DNA of 10,492 nucleotides from Candidatus Pacearchaeota archaeon (lineage in GTDB: Archaea; Nanoarchaeota; Nanoarchaeia; Pacearchaeales; GW2011-AR1), in the NCBI GenBank assembly GCA_002690445.1, contig NZER01000404.1, positions 1 through 10,492 of the forward strand, given 5' to 3'. Each line of letters starts with the position of its first letter. Within the stretch, counting starts at the first letter, position 1. A program made the position numbers and the translations under genes. Below are positions 1 through 5,798 of the stretch, one piece after another. The notes beneath the pieces were generated by a model. That model saw only the letters and a program-made list of their open reading frames with translations, ran no database searches and was not told the DNA's origin.

Positions 1-1009
1 CGCGAGGGGAACACAAGCCGCACCGTGCCACCTCGGGGAAGGGCTGTGTCGAGTGCTTCTTGTGGCGATTGACGATCATTTGCATGGCATAGGTAGCTCT
101 ATCAGCTATCCACGGGGCCGGGGCCTTGTCTATACAGTCTCGCTTGAAAGTCTCTTCCCATGTGTCCCCTTCCTCACGATACGGCTCTATGGCCCTTTTA
201 CCAAACTGTGCCGCCAGCCGAACGCCTTCCAATCTCTTGCAGACCCGATCAAACCATTTAGGCCAACCCTGTCCCGCGATCATCAAGTCATTGATCCCCA
301 TAGGGTTGAGCGTAGGGGGTGCGATCCTCAGCTTGGTCTTTGAAATACCGAGCCGGCTCATCGTGTCATAGGCCGTGTTATAATCCCATTTATTATCGTG
401 GATAGCCTTCCAGACATCGCCATCGCTCCAATCATAGATGGGCCGAGCCATCCGGTAGTTCTTGAACGTCTTGGTCAGGTAGCCGTTGGAACTATACAGG
501 CCATACAGCCGCCCCTTACTCTCAGACACCCGCAAGCCGATCACACTGATCAGATCCTTGCCGGGATCGGGCGGGTAGTCTTCGGTGTTGAGGAATTTCT
601 GGATGTTCAGGTGGGGGGTTGTTATCGCATGGTCGGGCGGTTGCCTGACCCATTCCTCCGGTGATAGGCGATCATCAAAGACCCAAAAATAAGGCTCCCG
701 GCGATTAAAGACATTGACCACGGGCTGACCCGCCACTATCCAGTAGAATTTTATTTCGGGATCAGCCGCCATCCGCTCGGCATATTCAAAGGTGCCGGGG
801 AGCATGATTTCCTCATCCCGCATCGCGACCTCTAACGGTAGCCTGTTCGTCTGCGTGGCCGCTATGCGACAGATTTCAAGACAGATGCCACTGTCCTTGC
901 CGCCGCTGAAAGACACGATGACCCTATGCCCTTGTTCATACAATACCACCATGCGGTCTATCGCCGCATCAAATACGGAGACGCCCGTATGCACCCTATG
1001 CTTGGCCAT
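1..1009 (-). CDS. PAPS reductase / ATP-PPase family protein, C-terminus off the window
   Basis: This ORF is open from an ATG at 1009 to the left edge, at least 336 residues. I translated it by hand. Residues 33-39 read SFSGGKDSG, the PP-loop that binds ATP in the phosphoadenosine-phosphosulfate reductase / N-type ATP pyrophosphatase superfamily. A Trp/Tyr-rich middle follows (RPIYDWS, DVWKAIHDNKWDYN), typical of the long phage and IbrA-like members. Near the edge is RCGLCSP, a CxxC that may bind metal. The start lies 14 nt inside the upstream methyltransferase gene, so translation is probably coupled. Family members act in sulfate reduction, in DNA phosphorothioation (DndC) or in unknown phage roles. 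No dnd neighbours are visible, so the substrate is unknown. The family call is secure; the function is not. Confidence 0.85.
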   Translation of the reverse strand, partial: MAKHRVHTGVSVFDAAIDRMVVLYEQGHRVIVSFSGGKDSGICLEICRIAATQTNRLPLEVAMRDEEIMLPGTFEYAERMAADPEIKFYWIVAGQPVVNVFNRREPYFWVFDDRLSPEEWVRQPPDHAITTPHLNIQKFLNTEDYPPDPGKDLISVIGLRVSESKGRLYGLYSSNGYLTKTFKNYRMARPIYDWSDGDVWKAIHDNKWDYNTAYDTMSRLGISKTKLRIAPPTLNPMGINDLMIAGQGWPKWFDRVCKRLEGVRLAAQFGKRAIEPYREEGDTWEETFKRDCIDKAPAPWIADRATYAMQMIVNRHKKHSTQPFPEVARCGLCSPR

Positions 1010-1676
1010 CGCCTGTCACTATGTAGTAGTAGCCCCCCTCGACCCCAAAGAGCCGCTCGGCGCAAATAAGCCCGTTAAAAACCAACTGAGGCACCCACTC
1101 GGGCAAATGGTCCGCGTATCTGTTCAAGCTGCTGACCTCTGCCGTCAGTCCGCTCTCGTCTGCCGCCTTTGATATTTCCCCTTCCGTATGACAATGCCAC
1201 AGGTGACGGGATCGCGACACCATATAGGAATCGCGACAACGGTACCTGCCCGTAGCGTAGCCGATCAGAAAATAACATCCATCGGGCCGCAGCAAGCGGT
1301 GTATCTCGCGGAATAAGGCCCCCACATCTTCTATATAGGTAATGCACCCGTAGAGGCTGATGACGGCTTTAAACACGCTCTCAAGGCCCGTGTCGCAAGC
1401 ATCGGCCACTCTCCACCGTCCCGACCTGTGCTTTTGACGGGCCAGCCGTATCATTTCACGTGAAACATCAACCCCCACATAAGAGTCAGGACATCCCATC
1501 AACTCGTAGCCAAGACCAGAGCCGCAGCCGAGGTCAACAACGGGGCCGCTCCCCAAACGGAGCAACTCCCGCTGAACCATACGGTCCTCGGCCTTGAATT
1601 GCTTGCCTACGTAAGCCCCATCATAGTGCTGGCTTGCTGCATCATATACTGCCGCCACCTTCTCAGTCTGCCGCAT
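996..1676 (-). CDS. Class I SAM-dependent methyltransferase
   Basis: The 226-residue product has a clear Rossmann methyltransferase core. Motif I is VVDLGCGSGLG (about residues 46-56), and the acidic residue that would bind SAM ribose is in GVDVS (68-72). A LLRPDGCYFLIGY strand (about 128-140) corresponds to the post-motif region of UbiE-like enzymes. I see no DPPY, NPPF or PC motif, so it is not a typical DNA adenine or cytosine methyltransferase. A small molecule, protein or modified base is the likelier target. The ATG at 1676 follows a G-rich AGGGGGG ribosome binding site. It overlaps the PAPS-reductase-family gene by 14 nt, and the two probably form a functional pair. The acceptor is unknown. 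Confidence 0.85.
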   Translation of the reverse strand: MRQTEKVAAVYDAASQHYDGAYVGKQFKAEDRMVQRELLRLGSGPVVDLGCGSGLGYELMGCPDSYVGVDVSREMIRLARQKHRSGRWRVADACDTGLESVFKAVISLYGCITYIEDVGALFREIHRLLRPDGCYFLIGYATGRYRCRDSYMVSRSRHLWHCHTEGEISKAADESGLTAEVSSLNRYADHLPEWVPQLVFNGLICAERLFGVEGGYYYIVTGDGQA

Positions 1677-1756
1677 CGCCCCCCTGCTTGGAATCCCACT
1701 GCTCCCCCTAAGTATTCGCTATAATCGCCGCACGCGCAAGTAGTTTTACCGTATCC

Positions 1757-1776
1757 CCATCAGGGTACCCTTATGG
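1757..1776. repeat. 20-bp near-perfect inverted repeat at a gene end
   Basis: The arms CCATCAGGGT and ACCCTTATGG match in 9 of 10 positions around a perfect 10-bp AGGGTACCCT core. The repeat spans the stop codon of the 126-aa gene and starts the 94-nt gap before the methyltransferase. No U-run follows on the minus strand, so it is not a standard intrinsic terminator. It could be an operator or an mRNA-processing hairpin. The rest of the gap (1677-1756) holds only the methyltransferase ribosome binding site. Confidence 0.4.
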
Positions 1777-2151
1777 TTTGGTTGTCGAATCGCCCCACAT
1801 CCGCTCCTTCCACGCTTCCCATGATGCCATCAGATCCCACCCTTCAGGCCCCTTTTTCCAGTAGCTTCGGCCCCGCAGTTTTTCATCTTGAGCGTGTCGG
1901 GCCTTTGCGCGACTCCAGTGGTTCGGTTCGCAAAACTTGCACTGTGCCGAGACTCCACCTACGGGGTTGTTGCGACTATTCCCATTCCAATACTTCACCA
2001 TGAACCCCAAAGATTCTTCGCTGGATATGTTCAGCACCCGCCCCTTGTGCTTTACGGGGTCTGGGAAATGCTTAGTCTCTTCGGCCCCACAGCACAAGTG
2101 GGTAAAGCGCACTTTCATATAGCCGATGATTTCGCTTCTGCAACTGCTCAT
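1771..2151 (-). CDS. Hypothetical protein with two cysteine pairs
   Basis: The 126-residue product is not recognised. The ATG at 2151 follows GGGAGA at a normal distance, just downstream of the stop of the 119-aa gene (15 nt between them). Cysteines pair up as HLCC (C20, C21) and CKFC (C71, C74), and several histidines sit between and after them, so a small zinc site is possible but not proven. The C-terminal third is rich in Trp, Lys and Arg (SYWKKGPEGWDLMASWEAW). No membrane segment or signal peptide is seen. It belongs to the cassette starting at the 2554-2582 promoter and lies before the methyltransferase. Confidence 0.65.
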   Translation of the reverse strand: MSSCRSEIIGYMKVRFTHLCCGAEETKHFPDPVKHKGRVLNISSEESLGFMVKYWNGNSRNNPVGGVSAQCKFCEPNHWSRAKARHAQDEKLRGRSYWKKGPEGWDLMASWEAWKERMWGDSTTKP

Positions 2152-2166
2152 CTTATTTCTCCCATT

Positions 2167-2526
2167 TTAGTAGTCGTCCAACCCGTTGTTGTACCTGAAC
2201 ATCTCGGCTTCCATCTCCATCGCCTCGGCCATCTCGTTGCCGAACATCTTCCGGTTCTCCCGGTAACTCCTCGCGTCCGCTTTGCCCTGCTCGTATTGCT
2301 GATTCTCCCGGCGGTTCAAAGCGACCTCGGGGTCTTCCGGTTCGTCCCAAGATACGCGCCCCGCCGCATTAATAGTTTCCACCTTTGCGTTGACACCCGC
2401 GATCCCGTTGTCGAAGCAATTAGCATGATGCGCTTTACCGTCATAGACGATTGCCTCGCCCTTGGGGAACCGTGACCCGCAGATCCCGCACTTCCCTGCA
2501 TACTTGCTGCTCATTCGCTTTACCAT
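2167..2526 (-). CDS. Small zinc-finger-like protein with acidic helical tail
   Basis: The first 40 residues of this 119-aa protein carry KCGICGSRFPKGEAIVYDG followed by KAHHANC. That is a CxxC (C13, C16) and an HxxC (H34, C37), the pattern of a single treble-clef or LIM-like zinc site. The tail (about 75-119) is rich in Glu, Met and Arg and is probably helical. The reading frame stays open to 2577, but I take the ATG at 2526. It has AGGGAGG upstream, and the extra 17 residues would be encoded by promoter DNA. It is the first gene after the 2554-2582 promoter, with a leader of only about 20 nt. The role is unknown; nucleic-acid binding is a guess. Confidence 0.75.
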   Translation of the reverse strand: MVKRMSSKYAGKCGICGSRFPKGEAIVYDGKAHHANCFDNGIAGVNAKVETINAAGRVSWDEPEDPEVALNRRENQQYEQGKADARSYRENRKMFGNEMAEAMEMEAEMFRYNNGLDDY

Positions 2527-2553
2527 GATTATTTCCCTCCCTTTCTTACCACT

Positions 2554-2582
2554 AATATACACAACCAAAACAACCAAGTCAA
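2554..2582 (-). promoter_or_regulatory. Sigma70-type promoter P1 of the GGTTG-spacer family
   Basis: Read on the minus strand: -35 TTGACT, a 17-bp spacer TGGTTGTTTTGGTTGTG, and -10 TATATT. The spacer has GGTTG at positions 2-6 and 11-15. It drives the 119-aa and 126-aa genes and probably the methyltransferase and PAPS-reductase-family genes. Transcription should start near 2547. Confidence 0.85.
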
Positions 2583-2599
2583 GTACTATTTCGCATTTT

Positions 2600-2824
2600 C
2601 TACCCTATGAAATGCCGCTCGTAAGCCTCACCAGCTTCGGAGCGGTATCCGTCTTGATATTCCCCGATCTGCTCATCGGACATATCAACCTCTTCTACCC
2701 GATCCCCCACATACGTCCCGTAGTGGTAGTAATGCGGATCATAGTCTCGCCCGTATGACCCATCGGCGCGGCCCCGGTCATACGGTGAACCGTGGCGGCA
2801 AGTCCTATTTCCCAACCGTGTCAT
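2600..2824 (-). CDS. Small Tyr/Gly/Arg-rich hypothetical protein
   Basis: The 74-residue product is not recognised. Its N-terminal half is low in complexity and rich in Tyr, His, Gly, Arg and Asp (for example DYDPHYYHYGTYVGD). The C-terminal half is acidic and probably helical (MSDEQIGEYQDGYRSEAGEA). The ATG at 2824 comes 1 nt after the stop of the 115-aa gene. Its GGAGG ribosome binding site lies within the last codons of that gene, so the two are translationally coupled. A weak inverted repeat (GCATTT/AAATGC) overlaps its end without a U-run. No function can be assigned. Confidence 0.7.
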   Translation of the reverse strand: MTRLGNRTCRHGSPYDRGRADGSYGRDYDPHYYHYGTYVGDRVEEVDMSDEQIGEYQDGYRSEAGEAYERHFIG

Positions 2825-2825
2825 A

Positions 2826-3173
2826 TTACGCCCTCCTTCCGAAGCTGGTTTCTAAGCCTGTCTCGCTGCGGATCAATTCCGTGAGCATATCCACATATAC
2901 GTCCTCGTACTCGGCCAACACCTTGCACTTGACGCCCCTTGTGCGGAGGAATCGGACCGTGTAGGTGTCAAGCGGCGTCAACTCTATCGTGACGTGGCTA
3001 ACGCTTTTCGCGTTGCGCCCCAAGCGGAAACTCAGGCCGTTGTTGACAGACGCCTCGCCGCCTTGATGCCTATCCGTTGCGCCAAAGGCCAAGAGGTCTT
3101 TCGCTCCCGTCATCATTATGAACTTCGCCCCGCCCAACTGCTCAAGAATCGTTTCTGGAATCGTGTTTTTCAT
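2826..3173 (-). CDS. Conserved phage/plasmid protein of unknown function, 115 aa
   Basis: The sequence runs from MKNTIPETILEQLGGAKF, through MMTGAKDLL, a SFRLGRNAKSVSHV segment and a TYTVRFLRTRG strand, to YVDMLTELIRSETGL. From memory this layout matches a very common but uncharacterised protein of phages and plasmids: an ILEQLGG start, a MTGAK motif, a beta-rich middle, and an EhddVYadqL helix near the end. I know of no biochemical role for it. The frame is open to 3281, but the ATG at 3173 has GGAGA upstream, and the longer version would run through the promoter. It is the first gene after the 3220-3248 promoter and is coupled to the 74-aa gene. Confidence 0.8.
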   Translation of the reverse strand: MKNTIPETILEQLGGAKFIMMTGAKDLLAFGATDRHQGGEASVNNGLSFRLGRNAKSVSHVTIELTPLDTYTVRFLRTRGVKCKVLAEYEDVYVDMLTELIRSETGLETSFGRRA

Positions 3174-3219
3174 TTTGTTTCTCTCCGGTGTGTGGTGGCC
3201 CTTGCTTCTCTTACCCCTA

Positions 3220-3248
3220 AATATATACAACCAAACCAACCAAGTCAA
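3220..3248 (-). promoter_or_regulatory. Sigma70-type promoter P2 of the GGTTG-spacer family
   Basis: Minus strand: -35 TTGACT, 17-bp spacer TGGTTGGTTTGGTTGTA, -10 TATATT. Both GGTTG boxes are intact. The likely start near 3213 leaves a leader of about 40 nt before the 115-aa gene. Confidence 0.87.
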
Positions 3249-3297
3249 GGGGAAAAGGGATTTATTTTGAGTTATATTCAAACTTTTTCAAAGCGTA

Positions 3298-3678
3298 TTA
3301 CAGGAAAAAGCCGTATAAACCGCTTTCGATCTCCCGTTGCCGCTCGGCTCTATCTTCTGCTCCCGGCGGCAATTCGATCTTGCGGAGCGGATCACGGTCC
3401 ACATTGGGGCCACTGATGCCGCTTTCAAGTTCGCGCTCCCACTGCTCCGCATCCTCGGCACATTCAGAGCAAAGACCGTCCTTGCTATCCCTGCCGCGAA
3501 TGTGACCATTCTCATGATCTCCCATCTCGCAGGGCCTATTCCAATCCTCAACCTTTGAAAGGGCCTCCGCATAGGTGTAGCACTCTTCGATTACATGCTC
3601 GTCGTTGCCCTTGTCTATGCCCATTATAAAGCCGGATTTCATCCCGATGTGCTTGGCATAGTAATCGACAATCTTCAT
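3298..3678 (-). CDS. Hypothetical protein with possible central zinc knuckle
   Basis: The 126-residue product is not recognised. A Cys/His cluster lies in the middle: C50, H55, H59, C70 and C73 (PCEMGDHENGHIRG, then GLCSECAED). That spacing could hold one zinc ion. The C-terminal part is charged and rich in Glu and Arg, and probably helical. The ATG at 3678 follows AGGAGGG and starts 2 nt after the stop of the 71-aa gene, so the two are coupled. Both belong to the cassette from the 3948-3976 promoter. Function unknown. Confidence 0.72.
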   Translation of the reverse strand: MKIVDYYAKHIGMKSGFIMGIDKGNDEHVIEECYTYAEALSKVEDWNRPCEMGDHENGHIRGRDSKDGLCSECAEDAEQWERELESGISGPNVDRDPLRKIELPPGAEDRAERQREIESGLYGFFL

Positions 3679-3680
3679 TT

Positions 3681-3896
3681 TTACCCTCCTACTACTGAAA
3701 AACCACGGTGAACAACATTCAACGCTTCACGCTTTTCGTCCAGAATAAAAATTGGGGTAATGCGCCCATCTTCGAAGGTGTGGCGCACAAACCGGAAGTT
3801 TTCAAAACCGTTCTTTTCGATGGCGTTCAGCATGGCGGGTTCGCTCTTGTAGGACTTCGTGTATTTCTGTTGGGGTGTAAATTCGCGGCTTTTCAT
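3681..3896 (-). CDS. Small basic hypothetical protein, 71 aa
   Basis: Not recognised. The N-terminus is basic (MKSREFTPQQKYTKSYKS). A segment that may form strands follows (FENFRFVRHTFEDGRITPIF). There are no cysteines, no membrane segment and no signal peptide. The ATG at 3896 has GGAGG upstream. It is the first gene after the 3948-3976 promoter, with a leader of about 45 nt, and is coupled to the 126-aa gene downstream. Small single-domain proteins with their own strong promoter are typical of phage early genes that act on the host, but nothing in the sequence identifies a target. Confidence 0.7.
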   Translation of the reverse strand: MKSREFTPQQKYTKSYKSEPAMLNAIEKNGFENFRFVRHTFEDGRITPIFILDEKREALNVVHRGFSVVGG

Positions 3897-3914
3897 TTCG
3901 TGGCCTCCGTTGGC

Positions 3915-3986
3915 TTGGGTTGTGGTGTTCCTCTTGCTCTTGTCTTAATAATAATCAACCAAACCAAACAAGTCAAGGGTTATTTT
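3915..3986 (-). repeat. 72-bp direct repeat, copy A
   Basis: This stretch matches 4268-4339 in 68 of 72 positions with no gap. It covers the whole promoter, its -35 upstream flank and the transcribed leader. Three of the four differences fall in the promoter spacer. The repeat marks a duplicated promoter cassette, and the genes after the two copies are not alike. Confidence 0.9.
3948..3976 (-). promoter_or_regulatory. Sigma70-type promoter P3 of the GGTTG-spacer family
   Basis: Minus strand: -35 TTGACT, 17-bp spacer TGTTTGGTTTGGTTGAT, -10 TATTAT. The box next to the -35 is GTTTG instead of GGTTG; the second is intact. It drives the 71-aa and 126-aa genes. Confidence 0.83.
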
Positions 3987-3999
3987 ATCTTTTTTTAAA

Positions 4000-4254
4000 T
4001 TATTTCGAAAGCTTGCATTGGAGTGTATCGACTGCGCTCTCAAATGCTTCTTTTCGAGTCGTGAAAGATCGCTTGAGAAGAACGTTCTTGAGGTCGGGGG
4101 TCCAAGCGTTCCACATTCCCATTTTGAGCAGTACCGCAACAACCTCGTCATCCTTCTCAATGACCCATGTTGCGGGGAGGTGCGCTCCCTCGGAACCCGC
4201 GCTGAAATGCATCGCGTGGCTACTCTTCCGGTGCTTTTTCAGTTTGATGGTCAT
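4000..4254 (-). CDS. Small basic hypothetical protein, 84 aa
   Basis: Not recognised. It starts with a very basic stretch (MTIKLKKHRKSSHAMHF), then has strand-like segments (ATWVIEKDDEVVAVLLKMG) and a final helix (RSFTTRKEAFESAVDTLQ). The frame is open to 4329, but those extra 25 codons cover the promoter and repeat. The ATG at 4254 is therefore the start, although its ribosome binding site (GGAAAAAG) is weaker than its neighbours'. It is the only gene between the 4301-4329 and 3948-3976 promoters, so it forms a one-gene cassette. Confidence 0.65.
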   Translation of the reverse strand: MTIKLKKHRKSSHAMHFSAGSEGAHLPATWVIEKDDEVVAVLLKMGMWNAWTPDLKNVLLKRSFTTRKEAFESAVDTLQCKLSK

Positions 4255-4267
4255 TTTTCTTTTTCCG

Positions 4268-4339
4268 TTGGGTTGTGGTATTCCTCTTGCTCTTGTCTTA
4301 ATAATAACCAAACAAACCAACCAAGTCAAGGGTTATTTT
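4268..4339 (-). repeat. 72-bp direct repeat, copy B
   Basis: Partner of 3915-3986, with 4 mismatches in 72. It contains promoter P4 and the start of the leader of the 84-aa gene. Confidence 0.9.
4301..4329 (-). promoter_or_regulatory. Sigma70-type promoter P4 of the GGTTG-spacer family
   Basis: Minus strand: -35 TTGACT, 17-bp spacer TGGTTGGTTTGTTTGGT, -10 TATTAT. The box near the -35 is intact and the second has become GTTTG, the reverse of P3. It drives the 84-aa gene. Confidence 0.83.
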
Positions 4340-4349
4340 GGGGTTTTGT

Positions 4350-4388
4350 AAAAAAAGATGAAGTTTATATTTCCCGAAGGGTGACTTC
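4350..4388 (-). terminator. Possible weak intrinsic terminator after the RusA-like gene
   Basis: On the minus strand GAAGT and ACTTC can pair around a short C(TTCG)G hairpin, and the pairing is followed by ATC and six T. It overlaps the end of the resolvase gene and precedes promoter P4. The outer stem is only 5 bp with a long interior loop, so termination would be partial at best. Confidence 0.3.
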
Positions 4389-4730
4389 TACGCGGGGGTC
4401 TGTTTTGTCGATCTCAAAGCGGTCTTGAAATCCGCGAATCCATTTGAAATTATCATTGGGTAGAATACCCGAACTAGTGAGTCCGTCAAGGACATATTTG
4501 GCACTGAACCGAATGTTGTCAGGGTCAGCTTTTCGATTCTGGCAGTACCAAATAAAGCTCACTTCCACGGGAGCGGTGACGCGAGAGAGCCTTTGCAGTC
4601 TGGCTTCCCACGCCACCGCCTCGGTCCATCGCCGCTTTTCATGGGCGTAGCGGCTCCAGTGGCTTTTTGTGATGCGTATGGTGTCATTCAGCTTCGGCAG
4701 GGTGCCGCGAATGACAAGGACTTGCTTCAC
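4365..4730 (-). CDS. RusA-like Holliday junction resolvase
   Basis: The 121-residue product fits the RusA endodeoxyribonuclease family in length and motifs. KADPDNIRFSAKYVLDGL (about 68-84) holds the D-x-D pair (D69, D71) followed by a lysine (K78) and D82. GILPNDNFKW (88-97) supplies another acidic residue (D93). In known members these acidic residues bind metal for symmetric cleavage of four-way junctions. The start is GTG at 4730. Its first base is the last base of the SSB stop codon (TAGTG), so it is coupled to SSB and lacks a good ribosome binding site of its own. With Rad52 and SSB it completes a recombination set. It is the last gene of the replication operon. Confidence 0.87.
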   Translation of the reverse strand: MKQVLVIRGTLPKLNDTIRITKSHWSRYAHEKRRWTEAVAWEARLQRLSRVTAPVEVSFIWYCQNRKADPDNIRFSAKYVLDGLTSSGILPNDNFKWIRGFQDRFEIDKTDPRVEVTLREI

Positions 4731-5218
4731 TAAAACGGAAGACCATCGTCATGCACGGGCTGGCCGTCTGCGATGCCTTGCCCACTGCCGAAAACAGTGG
4801 CGGCGGGGCTGGCATTAGCAAAGTCTCCCTCCCCTTCTTCAGATGGCCCACCTTGCGATGCGGTGGAAAATAACGGCTCCACCGCGAAGGCGTTTATGCT
4901 CAGGGTGTTGACCTTTGTGCCGTCTTTTTTTTCATACTTTTCATTCTTCACCTCGCCTTTCACGTACACCCTGTCACCCGCTCCCGCGCCCATCGACTGA
5001 ATACTGGTAGCAAGGTCATTCCAGCAACTCACTTTTATGAAAGTGCGCCACGGATCGCCGCCGCCACGATTGGGCTTTTCGGTGATGATGGTGAAGTTGG
5101 CAACTGTCGAGTTGTTTTGACCTATCCCTTCGCGAACGCTTATGGCGGGATAGCTTTCAAAGCCTTCCGCTATGGTTCCTATGACGGTCACATCATTTAC
5201 ATCTCGCATCGTGGTCAT
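4730..5218 (-). CDS. ssb: Single-stranded DNA-binding protein (SSB)
   Basis: The 162-residue product has a bacterial-type OB fold in about residues 8-115. It reads DVTVIGTIAEGF at the first strand, ANFTIITEKPN and FIKVSCWNDLA in the middle, GDRVYVKGEVKNEKYEKKDG in the later strands, and then the NTLSINAFAVEPL strand. A Gly/Ser/Ala-rich linker follows and ends in DDGLPF, the acidic tip by which bacterial SSBs recruit partner proteins. Two starts are possible, ATG 5218 or ATG 5209. GGAGG is only 1-2 nt from the first and about 10 nt from the second, so the product may really start MRDVNDV. It overlaps the resolvase gene by 1 nt. Confidence 0.95.
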   Translation of the reverse strand: MTTMRDVNDVTVIGTIAEGFESYPAISVREGIGQNNSTVANFTIITEKPNRGGGDPWRTFIKVSCWNDLATSIQSMGAGAGDRVYVKGEVKNEKYEKKDGTKVNTLSINAFAVEPLFSTASQGGPSEEGEGDFANASPAATVFGSGQGIADGQPVHDDGLPF

Positions 5219-5232
5219 TCCTCCGGTTGGGG

Positions 5233-5655
5233 TTATGAAAGTGGCGGGGGTGCCGGGACACTATCCCGATCATCCCATCGTGCGGGAGCGCGGCCAATAA
5301 ACTCCCTGCAATCGAGGTGGAGAAAGGTGTTATATCGGCCAATTCCGCTGAATCCCAAACCCTCGGCCAGTGCGGCCAACTGGTCGAGGGTGCCAGCGGC
5401 ATCGTGTACGCCGCTGGCATGGATGTCCGTTGCAAACTTCAGGTGCATCGAATCGGGTGCGCCCCCCACAGCTTTGTTGTGGGAGGGGCTGCGATAACCA
5501 CTAGTCACGATGAGGGGTTTGCCGTACTGATTCCGCAGGGTTTCCAGCTTTTCAAGGTGGTGGAGGGTGAGGGCCGAGACTTGGACAAGCCGAGCCTTGG
5601 CACACCAGAACTCTTTCCACTGGAAATGCTCGGTGGCGTAATCAAGCGGCTTCAC
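5233..5655 (-). CDS. M15-family zinc peptidase, probable phage endolysin
   Basis: The 140-residue product has the M15A/VanY-like core. SGYRSPSHNKAVGGAPDSMH leads to ATDIHA, and a later GFSGIGRYNTFLHLDCR carries the last histidine. H71, D77 and H113 match the zinc ligands, with D115 close by. Family members cut peptide links in peptidoglycan. The usual glycine of the SxHxxGxAxD motif is lysine-phenylalanine here (SMHLKFATD). There is no signal peptide, so release would need a holin or lysis from within. The start is GTG 5655, with AGGAG 7 nt upstream. The gene sits inside a replication operon directly before ssb, an unusual place for a lysis gene. Confidence 0.87.
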   Translation of the reverse strand: MKPLDYATEHFQWKEFWCAKARLVQVSALTLHHLEKLETLRNQYGKPLIVTSGYRSPSHNKAVGGAPDSMHLKFATDIHASGVHDAAGTLDQLAALAEGLGFSGIGRYNTFLHLDCREFIGRAPARWDDRDSVPAPPPLS

Positions 5656-5798
5656 GGCGTGGCTCCTTTTTTTTGGGGGTAGGAAAGGAGGGAAACAGAC
5701 TCCCCACGCTGTTCCCCTCCACGGGAACTTAAAGCATCATACGGCATCACGGTGCGAATCACCGTCTCCCCTGACGCCGTTTTTGCAACGATGCTCAA
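5652..5798 (-). CDS. Overlooked 48-aa ORF with TTG start, overlapped at both ends
   Basis: This ORF starts MSIVAKTASGETVIRTVMPY and ends SYPQKKGATP. Its TTG start overlaps the upstream stop (TTGA), and its TGA stop overlaps the GTG start of the peptidase (GTGA). AAGGGG lies about 5 nt before the start. Such 4-nt overlaps at both ends are hard to explain unless the frame is translated, and it leaves no gap in the operon. It contains the run of eight A before the peptidase ribosome binding site. The product matches no family I know. No cysteines or membrane segment are seen. Confidence 0.6.
   Translation of the reverse strand: MSIVAKTASGETVIRTVMPYDALSSRGGEQRGESVSLLSYPQKKGATP

Noticed and set aside
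1677..1770. Open codons after the 126-aa gene's stop, as a separate small gene
   Set aside because: No ATG, GTG or TTG start exists in that frame, so it is mentioned only as possible readthrough.
1888..2475. 195-codon plus-strand open frame
   Set aside because: It lies antisense to two minus-strand genes with good ribosome binding sites, crosses both, and its translation shows no domain; it is a composition shadow.
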